A program made the translations under genes and the position numbers. A stretch of 64,000 bases of DNA. It comes from Ceratobasidium sp. AG-K (Eukaryota > Basidiomycota > Agaricomycetes > Cantharellales > Ceratobasidiaceae). The stretch is taken from the NCBI GenBank assembly GCA_037039685.1, contig JAWNGF010000001.1:1240001-1304000 (forward strand), read 5' to 3'. This document shows, piece by piece, positions 23,011-35,775 of the stretch (its first letter is position 1; every line of letters begins with the position of its first letter). Below the pieces are notes generated by a model, which saw nothing but the letters and a program-made list of their open reading frames with translations, did not search any database and was not told where the DNA came from.

Positions 23011-25095
23011 TCATCTCGAGGCCTCCACCGTCCGCGAGCTGCTGCTGCTCTTGTCCCCCCTCGAGAAGAACGTACCGTTCAAGGCGCTCGGACTCAACAT
23101 GGGCTTGACCACGCCGACCACACCTGCTCTGAGTCCTAGAGCCACTCGCCCAGGCGTCTCCTTGCCGTCCTTGCCCTTGGGTGTCTCACGACCACTGCTC
23201 CCACTCGTCTCTCGTTTGGGAGTTTCTCGGCCCGGAGTACCGACCGAGTTGGATTTGGGTGGGGGCGTTGGGGGAGGGGCAGAAGGCGGCGGCATGGTTG
23301 GGGGCGGTGGCGCCGGAGGGCGGGAGGGTGTGCCTGATCGGGACTGGACTGCACTAACGGCGCGGGCTGCCTGAGACAGCCCCGGACTGGTCCCAAGACC
23401 TTCGTTGGTACCAGCCCGCTTGGGCCGAGTTGCTTGTGCCATCGCCATCGCGCCAAGAGCATTGGCGCTCGCAACCGCCCGAAGTCTCCGTCCAGGCGAG
23501 GCGGGAGGGGGCATGGGCTCCCCTGCGATTGGGTGGTTTCGCGTGGTCTGGGTGTACGAACCCGCCGGAGACATTGACGAGAGCGAAAACTGAGACTGCA
23601 ACAACGTTGGGAATTGCGTGGGGGTTGAAAACTGAGACGCAAACGGATGCGCCATTGGGACTGGTGGAGGGGGTAATGGTAGTGCCTTGTTCGAGTTCGG
23701 ACGTCCTGCGCCGCTCCCACTACCGTTACCGCTGCCGCTGACGACGCTCGCCACGCTGGACTCGGGTGCACCCAGACTCGAGCCACTCACGCTTCGCTGC
23801 CGTCGAATCACCCCGTCCTGCCTCGAGTCCCCGTCCCGCCGCGCTTCCAGCTCTTTTTGGTCCCGCCGTCGGACGTATTCCGCCATCGCATCCGCATCCC
23901 GCTCCCGCATCCGTGACGCCACAGTCGATTCGATAGTTCCCTCGCTCGTGGAAGCAGACCCACTGCGAATCCGATTGGGTTCTATGGCACCCAAGGTCGT
24001 TTCTAAACTCGGATCAGCCGACCGAATCTATGCAAAACGCATACGCACCAGAAAAACGACCGGGATATCCGCCATATGTAACATCCTCACAATCCTCAGA
24101 TATCCGGCGATTGTTCCTCAGCCGAGCCGCCTTTTGCTTCTTGTTGGCCTCGAATTGTGTTCGAACAGTATCCTGGAGGGTGTTCATCGTGGATATTCTG
24201 CAAGGAACATCATGAGTGGGAAAGAATACGACTGAAAAAAGGGTCACGCACGAGTAGGCATAGTCAGAGGCCGTAAAGCCCTCGTTGTTCCTCGCCGCAA
24301 ATTGGCATCCCCGTTCAATCAACAGTTGAACGACCTGAACGTGTCCCCAAGCGCTCGCACTGCCGCACATGATCAGTGCATCTCCACAAACGAGGAGCAA
24401 GGTACCTACTAGTGCAATGGCGTGTTCCCCTGTTGGTCGACGAGATCGAGGTCCGCTCCCAGATCAAGCAGCATCTAGACGTCATTGTTAGCTTGTAAAA
24501 GTCACTAGCCAGATACGTACCCTAACAAAGGCCTCGTTCCCTTTGAGGGCAGCCTGGTGCAATGCAGTCATGCCTTGCATATTGGGCCAATCAAGCAGAA
24601 ATCCATAACGGGCGAGGTACAGCTGGGCCATTCGTAAATGGGCCTGGGCAAGCGAGTGAGTCCGGGGCTGCCCATGCCGGGCAGGTGGGGTCGGGGCGCC
24701 GGCAAGAAGAATCAAAATAGTATTATTCTCTGCGTCCTACAACTAGTCAGCTACGACTAGAAGGATATTAGTCATACTCACTCGGCTGAGCTCTTCCTCG
24801 TCATGCTCATTCTCCAACAGAAACTCGAATACCTCTTCGCAGGCCAGCACAGCTGCCCATGCAAGCGACGTAAACCGACTCGGCCCAGGATCTGGATTGC
24901 GCATATCCGTGCGCTGAATCAATCTGCGCACAAGAAATAGGTTGTTTTCTACATGATTTATCGAGGCCAGACGAATAGGGTGTAAATAAGGGCGTGAGAG
25001 CAATACGTGAGCACGCTATACTCCACAGTCGAGAATATATACATATACATACCTTTGACGGCTCTTCGCAATCTCGTCGACGGGTCCCGCTCCAT
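23011..25095 (-). CDS. ankyrin-repeat protein, AVO2-like (possible TORC2 subunit)
   Basis: The start at 25095 gives MERDPSTRLRRAVK, spliced (donor GTATGT) to ENNLFLVRRLIQRTDM. Four to five ankyrin-type repeats follow: SRFTSLAWAAVLACEEVFEFLL, GMTALHQAALKGNEAFVR, NTPLH and YASAWGHVQVVQLLIERG, ending in NEGFTASDYAYS. A helical segment (TLQDTVRTQFEANKKQKAARL) comes next. The last 330 residues are a Ser/Pro-rich disordered tail with PPPPVP and GRETPKRET motifs. In yeast, Avo2 is an ankyrin subunit of TORC2, which controls plasma-membrane and actin homeostasis. The ankyrin block plus Ser/Pro tail fits, but the assignment rests on architecture and the first repeats only. The introns are short and the frame is continuous across them. 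Confidence 0.8.
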
Positions 25096-25372
25096 CGTCG
25101 TTGGGCTGGTGGTGGTCGTAACGAGTGACACTGGGGTGTCTCGGCGTGATTAGGTAACAGATCACCCTCACAAGCGCCCGCACATCACCCGGTAATAAAC
25201 TACTTCCGGGCTTGACCCGGTACCTGACCACATGCTTCCATTGTTGAAGCACCTGAAAAGCCCCCGCACGCGTGAAATCAACTCTAAAACGCTCGTATTC
25301 ATAACAAAGGCACGATATACACATAAACACACTCCCACCGCCTCCTCGTGCGCATGGAAAGCGCAATTTAAC

Positions 25373-27858
25373 CTATGGGGTTCCGGCACTTTCCTCCTCC
25401 TGGATCTCGGCCCAACGTTTACGCATGGCCTTCTCCGTCTTGGTTGGGGGCACACGACGCGAGATGGCCGCACCAATCTGGGCAGCACGTCAGGGAGGGC
25501 TACATCGATCATTGCTACGTCACTCACCAGTGCTGCGAACCCGCCAAAGCGTAGCACCCACGATACCCCGTTCTTCCCGAGATACAAAGTATCGCTGGCT
25601 TGAGAACCATCCACAACCCTGAAGATAAGGCTAGCCGCGATAGAGACCTGTCCCTTGTGTTAGAAGCGCTGATACAATCAAGACTAGTGTACTCACAAAG
25701 AACTGGGGGAATACGACCGCAAGGTTATGAATGCCAAGGATGGTGCCTCCTGCAACACTCGCCGCTACCCTCAACGCTCAACTCGGTATTGTTCATCTCT
25801 TGTTCCGTCATGTTCATCGAGTAGCGACGCAGGAGCGTGGTCCTTTCGTTTGGACGAATTCCAGTAGACGACCGGGCCAGACGCCGGATCGGGTGAGCAG
25901 GCGTAGAGAATACACGGTTGTGTCCGGGTCGGGACGTTGAGGGAGCGGTACCTGCAACGGCAGCAGCAAGCCGGTTCGCGTTGGCAGAGTCGTCCATTTC
26001 TTTCAGATACTGCTCTGGGCATCAATACAGCCCAAACTGGATGGAATGATTTCATACCTCCATAATAATAGCAAAGGGCACCCAGCATGCAACGGCCCAA
26101 CAAATTCCGAGCAGTGAAATGACGATTGTCCCGACCCATACTTGCCTAACAAAGAATGTACTCATCATGAGGACAAAGAAGAGCAACAGTGCCCCAGTCC
26201 AAATGTTGCGCAGCATAAACGGCATCGCCGGGAGCCTCAAAGGCCTGCCCTCGCGAGCGGCCTCTGCGCGCCATTGTCGGACCAGATCACGGACACGAGC
26301 GAGCTCCGCATCGGCAGTCGCTTCGGGATTGTTAGGGTCGACCGGAAGCTCGGGGAGCAACAGACGCTGATCACGAGAAGCGAGGAATGGAAGGACAGAA
26401 CCAGCCACGACAGCAACTATCGGAGACTGTAGTCAGACCGACGACCGAATGACCTATCCACGTAATACTTACCTACGCTGTATATCAACATTGCCCTGTC
26501 TCCAGCCTGTGTCGCTTCATCCTTGCCGGGGTCAATACCCAGCTCCTCGGACATGACAACGCCCATCCATGTCGTGCCAAAGAACAAGAAGGGGAACCTT
26601 TTGTCCATGTCAGACACTAATACATAAGGGAACTTGAAAAAAATACATACCACCCAACCCAAGCACACAGTTGAACATAGCACACACGCCTAATCGGGCG
26701 AGGGAGGTTCAGCGCAGCATGGTAAATAGTCCTGACCACGTCCATTATTCGTCTGCGGTTGCTGTTAGTTCGGCTCCCTCTGATAGCAGCACTCGGCTCA
26801 CCCCTCCTCTCGCTTAAGCAAGTCCACCTCTTTCTCGGTTTCTTCTTGTGTAGCAAGTGTAATCCAGACAGTGGCACCAAGAATAACCATCGTTACAATG
26901 CACACTTTTCGGAACTGGTCGCCTCCAAACCACGAAAGGATCGGCCAATTCTGGAGCTCGGCACCTCCAAACGCAAATCCTATAATGTTGCCTGCATGGA
27001 TCATACGCCCGTGCCATGCATTCGCAGTCGTCAGTTGTTCAGCAGGTGTGACGTCGAGCAATAGGTTTCGGAGCGAGGCCTGGAGTGCATTCAGGGCGAA
27101 ATCGAGCAGACAGAAGCACGCGATTGCGATACCGATAGCGACTTGAATAACCTGTCGCGGAAATCTCTCGTATCAGGATCTGACTAGGATTGAGTGGAGC
27201 GAGGCAGTTACTGACCGAGTTCTCCCATTTGGGATCTTTAATGGGCGGAGGTGTAGCGAAGAACGACTTGAACATTCGAGCGAGTGGTACAGCAAAGGCC
27301 AACCCAATAGCTGCAAAGAAGAGTACCAGGGTCGACATTGCGACCCAGTAGCGTCTTCGGTACTTGGAGGTCGATGAATCAGAGACGGCACCTACACTAA
27401 TTTAGTCGGTGCCCGAGTTGTGCGCCGAATACAACTTACCGATGAGAGGCTGGGCAATCAAGCCGCTCAGCGGCCCAGCGAGCCACACGAGCGAAGTGAG
27501 TGTCGAACTAAGTCCAAGATCACGCAGGAAGGGCGTTCCATATCTATAACCGGACAGTTCAGCACGAGTTATTCACATACAACAAATCCACATACCCAAG
27601 CTCTACGGTCCATGTTACCTGTGCGCCAGCCATTGAAATCGTGAGTGCGAGAAGATCCATGAGACTCTTGGGCTTGGGCGCCGTGCGTCCCGCCTCCTTG
27701 GACTTGGAGCGAGAGCGCTGGCGTTTCTGAATAACCGTCTCCATCACTGGCAGCGGTTGTCTGTATTCGACAGGCGACTGGGGTGCTGAACCTCCTCCCG
27801 TCGGGAATGAGAAGTCAGGGTTGAGCTCGCCTGGCTGCGAGTCTTTAGAGTGCGACAT
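25373..27858 (-). CDS. sucrose / alpha-glucoside transporter of the SUT (GPH/SLC45) type
   Basis: Minus-strand gene starting MSHSKDSQPGELNP at 27858 and ending KRWAEIQEEESAGTP with TAG at 25373. About a dozen membrane segments are visible. Family motifs: LALTISMAGAQVTWTVELGYGTPFLRDLGLS in the first helices, the loop SDSSTSKYRRRYW matching the SUT/MFS R-x-x-R-R loop, GMIHAGNIIGF-like sequence and GGTILGIHNLAVVFPQF. A long hydrophilic loop with PELPVDPNNPEATADAELARV sits mid-protein. Fungal SUT-type carriers import sucrose or maltose by proton symport at the plasma membrane. Specificity cannot be read from sequence. About seven short introns. Confidence 0.86.
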
Positions 27859-28176
27859 AGTTCTTATGACGCGGTGGTGCTCGTCATTCAGTATTCCGTC
27901 TAGAACATCTCCACAAGGATATGAAAGTTTTATTCACCTTTAGAAGAACAAACGTGTGCCCAACTAGGTCGTGGTCAGCTGCAACACCGGGAGTGGCGAT
28001 ATCGGGTCCCTGTGTGTCATGTGTTTGGCTCACATCGCTATCTCCAATTGGCAAGTCTGACGTCGACCGTCCAATAAACAACTAAATTATATGCTGATTT
28101 TGCTCCAATTCGGAATTTCTGAGCCCGCAAATGAGACCTCAGGCACATCTGCATATTCATAATGCGGCGATCGCTT
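27859..28176. other. intergenic, transporter promoter side
   Basis: 318 bp upstream of the transporter start and downstream of DPH6. No coding support, RNA gene or repeat recognised. Confidence 0.3.
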
Positions 28177-30771
28177 TTAGCCATCCGAGGGGCCCCACAA
28201 CAATTGGTTATGTACAAGCACGCTAATTCTAAGCAATCGAGTGTATGCAAATAGCGAGATCCCAGTGCTCTCCTTCGGAGAAAGAACGCCTTCCACTGGG
28301 ACGAGGGTACAAGCCAGATCCTGAGGTATCCACGATACTGATTGGTTATTAGCCATATACATATTTTGCATCGCAGCGGACTCACGGGATGTCTCCGGCT
28401 GATGGAACACAGTGAAAGGAAATGCTTCGGGACCAGCCGCCTGCCTGAGGAAGCTATCTATGTCTTGATCTGCTGCTAAGAGATACTCAGTAACATCATG
28501 ATTCTAGCGATGGCAAAGACCTACCGGCACCTCGCACAAACGCAATCGCATGAGCATTCCCGCGATCACCAAACTCCAGCGTCTTCCACTTGACGACACT
28601 CTCCCCTCTACGATCGAGAATGGTGCCTTGGTTTGTTTTCACAGGTATTTTTGAATTGCTACCGTCGTCATCTATGTCCTTTAAGACGTGTTCGGGCTTA
28701 TTCGAGTGTACCAGGACCTGAACCTCGACTAGAGCGCCCTTGGGGAGCGATTTCGCAGCAACGACTACTGCTGGAATGTCTTGCTTGTCCGATGCCTGCT
28801 GGGGTCTCGGTTAAGTGTACCAAGAAGTATCTCCGGGGCTACTTACCTGGCTGTATGCATTCCAAGCCTGTCTTCCTGATTCTAAATAGGAGGAGCCGGC
28901 AACCCATACCACTACACCCTGCAACACGCTGGTCGGACCATCCCTCAATGCCGCGACAACTCGGTCAGCGTGTTGGAATGCGAGCGCAGCCTCTGTAGCA
29001 AACGAAGGTGGAGAAGGGAAATTCATGCTCCGTGGAAGGAGTCCAATTTGACCCGATACAAACGTCTGGCCCTGGGCCTATGTACGGACCGAGTGGGTCA
29101 ACAGGAACACGGAATCTGCACGTTAGCTTACCGAGATGGCTTGTGAATACGGCCCAATATTGGCAGGCGCCCAATAGCTAATGCCCTGTACGTGGAGGCC
29201 ATGTCGCTGATACAGAGGTTCTTCGTCATCCTTGAACGCGACACAGGCCATTCGAACCCGAATGCCGGGAAGTTGGACGGCTACGCAAGCACGTGCTGGC
29301 GGACTCGTCCCAAAATACTGGCTGTATGCATGATTAACGCGCGGAAACAAGTCCATAGAGGATAGTAGCAACGTGATGTTGACTATGTGCTTAGGAAGCA
29401 TGCTACACTGTTGTAAGAGTGCTTCAAATAATAAATAAGCAAGGCGATCGGCGGGCAAGCTTGGAGTTGAACATACTTTTGATCCTATCAAAACAGGTCA
29501 CAACCTCTTCCTCTATTGATATCGAATCCGCCGAGAGTCCACCGTGGTCAACGTTTGATATATATGCCCAGCGCCCGTCGGTCTTCATGCGAGAGCCAAC
29601 GTTTGGAGCAGGATCAGACCTGGAGGGGGGGCTTGATTGTGGTGCATTATCATGCTCGTTGAGAGACTCTTGGACCCGAAGTGCGACCTCATCTAGAAGG
29701 GGAGGAATAGTGGGTCGTAGGGACGTAGCCTCCGGTTTGTCTTCCAGTGTCGCATCCTTGACCTCGAGGTAGGCAACCGTAGCAAACGCATGGTCGGAAT
29801 GCACAATTGTCTTGGTTTCTTTTCTGTTAAACAAATGGGATTAGCATACGAGGCCCTGTGAATCAACCGTTCTACCCACATCACGATTCGTTTCTTGAAC
29901 GTAGGACAGTCCAGCGTAAGAGTTTCATACTCTCCTCCTTCCCCACATATATGGGCACCGTATGCATCATGCTATTCACAGTCAATAGGAGTTGCTGTTT
30001 CCGCTCATAGAGGTAACGCACCAGCTTGTGGAATGTAGGCTCCATCTGAGCCAAGGTTTTCCCTAGGTGCCTCTCTTGTAATCCGATTCCGGCAACTTTG
30101 ATAAGGATCGCCTCGACACCAGCAGCGATCATCTCAGACATCAGCTCTTGTTGGTCTCGTTGCCAAAGATAGCAGAGGGGCGTCAGAGAGAGCCGTTGGC
30201 ACCTATAGTCCAGAGCTCATCAATTTTATCGTTGCAAAATGACAAGGGTGACTGCTCACACATGATCTACTCTAACTCGTTGATAATTGGATAGAATTGC
30301 GCCCACAGAAACGCCTTGGATGTCGGGACGCGCTGCCTGGACAAGATAAGGATCACCCCCTTCGTATATTCGCCTAACATACCTTGACTTCGGATAGCAA
30401 GGCGAACATATCCTCCGTCTCATCCCCATCTACACCATGGGTTTGACGATCAGCGATTCCACCCCGGTCTCCATATTCCCCTCCTAGTTCAATCGCAGAT
30501 CCATGTATAGTGCGTCTAAATAATGGGACTTCTAGTGCGCTGGCAACCATTTCGATTGCGTCTTGTCCGACAGTCTGATACATAAACGAATCCATCTCCC
30601 CTGGCCACTATAATACTCAGCATTGAATAACGATTACTGACGTTATTTCGTACCTTGACCAGGAGGGGGCCTCAGTGACGCTGCTGCGACTAGCTCATGT
30701 CCGTTTTCGATGCAATGGACGACATTGTAGCAAGAATCTTTGCCTCCGCTCAAAAGTGCGACAAACTTCAT
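28177..30771 (-). CDS. DPH6: diphthine-ammonia ligase with RidA-like tail
   Basis: Catalyses the last step of diphthamide synthesis on eEF2, ATP-dependent amidation of diphthine, in the cytosol. The start at 30771 gives MKFVALLSGGKDSCYNVVHCI, with the PP-loop SGGKDS of N-type ATP pyrophosphatases. Other family blocks: DSFMYQTVGQDAIEMVASALEVPLFRRTI, VGAILSNYQRVRVDHVCQRLSL, PLCYLWQRDQQELMSEMI and AIL(I)KVAGIGL. The second half carries two YjgF/RidA-like domains (WAYISNVDHGG; ISYWAPANIGPYSQAIS; TFVSGQIGLLPRSM), as in yeast Dph6. The 3' end is placed at the TAA at 28177; the last exon (VSWIPQDLACTLVPVEGVLS) is the least certain part. Seven or more introns. Confidence 0.9.
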
Positions 30772-31356
30772 TCCGTGGTCAAAGAGAGAAGTAACACTGA
30801 TCGACGGAAACCAAATTGGAATTAGCCACGTGGGGTTGTTGTTGTCTCTGTTCACCATGCCTAAAATCGTTTCTCGCTCGACAATCTCGTCTTCTATCGA
30901 TGGTATGTAGTAGAGAGTCGCTGCACCCATTTATATATATATCAAACTTACGGTCGTTTCGTAGCTCCATCAACCGATTCTGCAACCGCCTCGTTACGCG
31001 TGTATTATTGTCTTTGCGGAGAGTTTATTGTACGTCGTCAAGCTTAGATCACTCTGGAACAAAATGACCTATATAACTCAAGCTTGTAATCGACAAGTCA
31101 TTGACATCCCTTCCCCGCCGACAAACGGACGGCTCAATCATTCTACGCTCCCAGGACGCGCCAAATGCAAAAGCACGCGTGTTCAAACTCAACGTGAACG
31201 TGGCTCCGCAGCCAGTCATGATAGAACGGTGCGAACATTGCTTTCGTCCCACAGAGCTTTAATTATACTAAACCATGATGGTAACTTTATAGAAAATCTG
31301 AGCAAGGATACCTGCACGAACGACAGTACAGGTTACATTGTACACGTTGCGACTTG
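30772..31356. other. intergenic, DPH6 promoter side
   Basis: 585 bp. It includes a TATATATATA stretch just upstream of the DPH6 start. Open frames on both strands here are short and have no recognisable product. Confidence 0.3.
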
Positions 31357-31527
31357 ATGATAGGCTATCAGAGCACCCCTGCTCCGACCAAGTCGGGGCC
31401 GTTTGTGTACATACTCTGGGGTGCTGTCTCGCAAATCCAAGGTCAATGTCCACCTGAGGCATTTGAGGGAGAGGAAGAAGCACTTGCACGAGCAGCTGCT
31501 AAAGACAAAGACCAAGTAATGACCTGA
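31357..31527 (+). CDS. possible small protein, 56 aa or more (uncertain)
   Basis: From the ATG at 31357 a frame reads MIGYQSTPAPTKSGPFVYIL, then WGAVSQIQGQCPPEAFEG and an acidic/Ala-rich helix. Unspliced it ends at 31527. If GTAATG at 31516 is used as donor and the AG at 31594-31595 as acceptor, it continues ERVNDCVSNFMATYGQSA and stops at 31652. The composition looks protein-like, but I recognise no family and the exon structure is open. An adjoining frame at about 31620-31785 (IAHLKRREDALIRLRSPQ) also looks coding-like, so the true gene model may differ or be broken. Confidence 0.28.
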   Translation: MIGYQSTPAPTKSGPFVYILWGAVSQIQGQCPPEAFEGEEEALARAAAKDKDQVMT

Positions 31528-31900
31528 GATTCTCACGCTCGATGTGTTTAGCTCGATGTATCATAATCTATCTATCGTAATTTTACACCAGAGAGGAACG
31601 AGTAAATGACTGTGTCTCGAACTTTATGGCAACCTATGGTCAAAGCGCATAGCCCACCTCAAACGTCGAGAAGATGCTCTCATCCGACTCCGTTCACCGC
31701 AGAACCTAAAAAGTCAAGCAATGGCCAGACAGGCCGAAGCCAGTCCAGCAACATCGGATCGAATGAGGAGCAAAAATCATTTCAAAGTAGTCCCTTTATA
31801 GGGCGCACTAAGCGCCGACTGGCAAGCGCCGTATCCTCGCTTTCTTGCATCATCGTCCACCGTCCTTGGTCGCCTGTATTTCTACGGTTTAATCGCTAAG

Positions 31901-33130
31901 ATGAATTTCTGTGACCGAACTGAAGAGTTTAGGCAATGTGTGCAAGCATGCGCTTCGAAGACGCCGGATGCCAAGAAACGCAAGGGCGACGTGTCAAAAC
32001 GCTCTGTGCAGGCCGAGGAAGAGGCATTTGCAAGACAATACCTGACCGAGGCATATACTATTGTAAGAGGCTCTCATTTAACGTTTCAAACATACTGGGT
32101 TATTGATAGAGTTGTTTGCTAGTTGAATCACCTCAAAACCCTCACTCAGCTATTGTCGAGTGTCCGTCGACCATACCTTAATGTCGACTCAAATAACCAC
32201 TTTCGACCAGCAAATGCCACCCGCCACCTTGACTTGAACGATATGAGCTCGGACGCTTGGGCCGGTATCAAAAGCCTTACCAACGCCGAGCGAGACCAGC
32301 TGGACCTTCAGGCCAATGTCATTTTGACCAAATGTGCTCAAAGAGTTAGGGAGCTAGAGCAACTGGATAAACGTACGTGAGTTTGGTCAGTAAAATACAT
32401 TTTTGGACCCGAGTTTACCATATTTGTAGAGCATACCGACCTTGTCGCTAGCCGAGCCAACCCACTCCTACGCATGCTCCCCTCACGCCTCACCCAATCC
32501 ACGGAAATAGCCGACTCAGACACACGAGCTCTTCATCGTTCTAACATTACCTGGTACCTCACTAGGCGACTGACGGAAACTGGTGCCGCCCAGAGAGACA
32601 TGCAGGAGGAACGAGTACGGCGGCAGGTCGAGCGGGCCACAACACTTGGGTCCACTATGTCTGCTCCACCTATGCCTGCACCTACCCCTTCGACTAGCTC
32701 ATCCGGGTGGGGCACCTCCTCCTGGAGAGGTACTACACAACCAGCTCCGGCGCCAGTGCCTCCTCCAGAAGAGTCTGAAGAAGACGATTATGATGACCTC
32801 GAGTTGTCCGCCTCGCAGATTCTTCAATTCGAGCAAGAAAACGCTGCATTGCTCCGTTCGGTCGAAGACACTCTGGCGTCCGTCAAGGTTGCCGAATCTC
32901 GCCTGTTGGACATTAGCGCGCTGCAAACAGAGCTGGTTGCGCACTTGACACGTCAGACGGAAGTTGTTGACCATCTGTACGACGAGGCGATCGCGAGCCA
33001 AGGAGATGTAAAACGCGCCAACGTACAACTACGCAAGGCGCGAGAAAACCAGGCGGATTCGAGGATATACTTGATTGTATTCTTGATGGGAGCAAGCGCT
33101 GCACTGTTGTTTATCCATTGGTATAACTAG
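31901..33130 (+). CDS. UFE1: ER t-SNARE, syntaxin-18 / Ufe1 type, 370 aa
   Basis: Exons 31901-32062, 32123-32372 and 32430-33130. The N-terminus MNFCDRTEEFRQCV matches the syntaxin-18 N-terminal domain. Then come QYLTEAYTI/LNHLKTLTQLLSSVRRPYL and LTNAERDQLDLQANVILTKCAQRVRELEQLDK, typical of the family. A disordered Pro-rich stretch with PVPPPEESEEDDYDDLE precedes the SNARE motif (about residues 270-335, SQILQFEQENAALLRSVEDT ... DISALQTELVAHL). One C-terminal membrane anchor follows (YLIVFLMGASAALLFIHWY). Ufe1 acts as the Qa-SNARE for Golgi-to-ER retrograde fusion, with Sec20 and Use1. Length is close to the yeast protein (346 aa). Confidence 0.87.
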
Positions 33131-33235
33131 ATGGGCACGAATATAGACGACATAGTATTCTTCTAATCAATCGATTATTGGAGGCAATATGGTATCTATA
33201 ATACAAGTAATCTTCCAAAGATCCTCTTTGGTGAA

Positions 33236-34438
33236 TTATCGCGACCCAAGACTGTCTGAACTATCATTATTTAATCGCAGCGCACCGTCTCCAGACAAAT
33301 CATCTTGCGAGTAGTCGCCTAAAAGTGGTGCACCTGCCTCGACGTCGCGCAGAGCATCAGCAGCCATGTCGTCAACGTCTTGGGGTAGCTCCTTCATAGC
33401 CCTTATCTTGGCGTCCGTAAGTCGCCATGTTGCCCTATAGGGGTTGGTTAGTAAGCCAACGTAAGGATCACACATGAACACTCACCATGCGGCCCCAATC
33501 CCAATCGCGACGCCGAAAACAATCGAAAGAGCGTTGAGCCATTTGCTGGCTGCATCCATCTCTCCTCGCTGTTGACCATCCGAGAACTTGGCCACTCGGG
33601 AACCAATGAAGATGATGATGAACGTCTTGGGCGTGTATAGCCTGAACCAAGCAGCGTCAGACGGGATGTGAATTCCATAGCAAGCAACTTACACAGTGGC
33701 TACCATGAACTGCCAGAATGCGACTGATTCAATCGACTACATACCAGTACTCGGTCAGTTTTCACAATACGTAGTCCTTCAACTCACAGCAAACAACGCA
33801 TTCGAATACGTCCATGGCAGCGGCGCAAGGCGAATCAAGACAATAAGCGGGAGCCCCTTGGCGGCGATGACTGCTTCAAGTGCGCGCCATTTCTCTTGCC
33901 TCTGGGTAAACTGGCGGACGCGCTCGCGGAAAAAGTAACGCAGGGTGAGAAACGCAAAGGCAGCGCCAATACATGCCGCTGGAGCCACAAACAGGAACGC
34001 CTTGGGTCCATAAGCGAAACCGCAGACGGTCAAAGTAGTGCTTCCACCGATAAGAGGTGGCACAGACGTTACAACTGTAAGGAGTTGGTTAGAGATCACG
34101 TACAGGATTCCGAGCGAAGACTCACTTAGGATGGCTGAAAGTATAATCCATCCAGTTGGCATGGCCTTGAGCTTCTGTGAGGTATCATAGAGAAATTGGA
34201 AGATGCGGTCGGCTCCAATCTTGATAAAGACATAGGCTAGAGCAATGTGGAAGATTATCATGAACCAAACGAACGCCTGCGTGAGAGTTCAATGCCATAA
34301 GCACTTGACAACACTCGACTCGGAGCAACCCACCTTTCCCCACAGATTGAGCTTGTGGTAGCGTTTATACGCCCCCACAAAGTAATTTCGAGTCACCGTA
34401 TGAGCCGAGTGTAGCATTCCCTTGAGGTCGGCGGCCAT
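33236..34438 (-). CDS. TVP38: TVP38/TMEM64-family Golgi membrane protein (VTT/DedA domain)
   Basis: Start at 34438 (MAADLKGMLHSAHTVTRNYF), stop at 33236. Six or so membrane segments. The VTT/DedA hallmark is present: PPLIGGSTTLTVCGFAYG near the first re-entrant part and IRLAPLPWTYSNALFA near the second, followed by SIESVAFWQFMVAT and a TPKTFIIIFIGSR segment. An acidic C-terminal tail (DDMAADALRDVEAGAPLLG) is cytosolic. VTT proteins are linked to lipid scrambling and membrane trafficking; yeast Tvp38 sits in Tvp23-containing Golgi membranes. Five or six short introns. Convergent with UFE1 (105 bp apart) and divergent from the flavoprotein gene. Confidence 0.86.
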
Positions 34439-34554
34439 GTTGTGGTTGTTAGCTGCGGGCACTGGCTGAGGTCACTCCTTGGGAGATCGAAGACCCTGAA
34501 TTTGGTCACCGCTATAAGGTACTCCCCGAGTTTGTAATAAATTCGTCTTTTGTC
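34439..34554. promoter_or_regulatory. short divergent promoter (TVP38 / cytochrome b5 reductase-like)
   Basis: 116 bp between divergent start codons at 34438 (minus) and 34555 (plus), so the region must drive both genes. No TATA box seen. Confidence 0.45.
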
Positions 34555-35775
34555 ATGCTATCCTTCAGAACCTCTTGCCTAGCTCGGTCCCGCCCTCTGT
34601 TATCTCGAACATATTCTCTGAGGACATATGTCAGGCCAAATTCCACATCTGCGCCTTCCTCTGTCGAGCCGCCACCGAAACCTCAGTCGCTTCTCTTGAC
34701 TGCTTCCCTACTCACCGCATCAGTCGGTCTGGGAATTTATGCATTTAATGTCTTCTCCAGTGACAAGACTAGTGTCTCATCTGGACCGCTGTCAGATATG
34801 AAATTTACGCCCCTGAAGATTGTTTCGAGTGTTCCTGCGAGTGATAATGGCAAACTTATCACACTCGCCGTTCCTCCTCACCTTATGCCGGATGAATCTA
34901 CGCTCGCACCTGTGTTCTCGATCTATATCAAAGACTCGGACATACAAGTGCAACGCCCATATACACCACTCAAAGGAATCGATGACAATGGGAATATGAC
35001 TTTTTGGGTAAAACGATATGCGGATGGTGAAGTGTCCCGATGGCTGCATGGAAAGAACGTAGGCGACGAGATCGAAGTACGGGGCCCGGTTCGTAACTTT
35101 GCCTTTAAAGACGGAGATTACGACGATGTCATCATGGTATGTCCGCCTTTCTTCTCCCAGTTAGCATTTCTGATCACGGCTTCAAGATATCAGGTGGTAC
35201 AGGAGTGACTCCGTTCGTTCAGCTCATCAACCACATTTTTGCCGAAAGAACGCCTAATTCCCCACCTCTCAAGACCCATTACACCCTCCTTCACTCGTCC
35301 CAAAATCCAGCTGCCCTTCCTGTCATGGAGGTACTCTACAATCCACTCATTTACTATATCGCCAACCGGCACGACCTAACAATAAAACTGTTCGTGGATA
35401 TCCCGACCCCAGTACCGGAAACGAGCATACATAAGACTCATATGTCTAACATACACGTTGGGAGAATCGCCAAGGCCGACATCGTACAGGTTTTACACGA
35501 AAGAGGTGTTATAGCACGTCCCCTGACCTGGCTAGAGTGGCTACGTGGAAGCCAGCCCGTGTGCTCGACAAAGGAAAAGAAGCTACTGTTCCTCGTATGC
35601 GGACCTGAACCGTGAGGATTGAGCATTCAAGGCAGAATCACACACTGAAATTGTTTGCAGCATGATCACGGCCTTTTCAGGCTCTCGCTTGTTGAAACGC
35701 CGCCCCGACCATCTTCCAGTGGGTGGTGTTCTAGGAGAGTTGGGTTTTACTCCTAAGCAAGTTAGAGCTCTATAA
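34555..35775 (+). CDS. mitochondrial NADH-cytochrome b5 reductase-like flavoprotein, 373 aa
   Basis: Exons 34555-35136, 35187-35611 and 35661-35775. An Arg/Ser-rich N-terminus (MLSFRTSCLARSRPLLSRTY) looks like a mitochondrial targeting signal and is followed by one membrane helix (SLLLTASLLTASVGLGIYAF). The FAD domain has RPYTPL (flavin binding) and RYADGEVSRWLH. The NAD domain has ISGGTGVTPFVQ and VCGPEPMI, and the protein ends GVLGELGFTPKQVRAL. It should pass electrons from NADH via FAD to a one-electron acceptor at the inner or outer mitochondrial membrane. MCR1 (cytochrome b5 reductase) and CYC2 (cytochrome c heme lyase partner) share this layout and I cannot choose between them. Confidence 0.85.

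Noticed and set aside
23136..23786. 216-codon minus-strand frame
   Set aside because: Same strand but other frame of the Pro/Ser-rich tail of the ankyrin gene; composition only.
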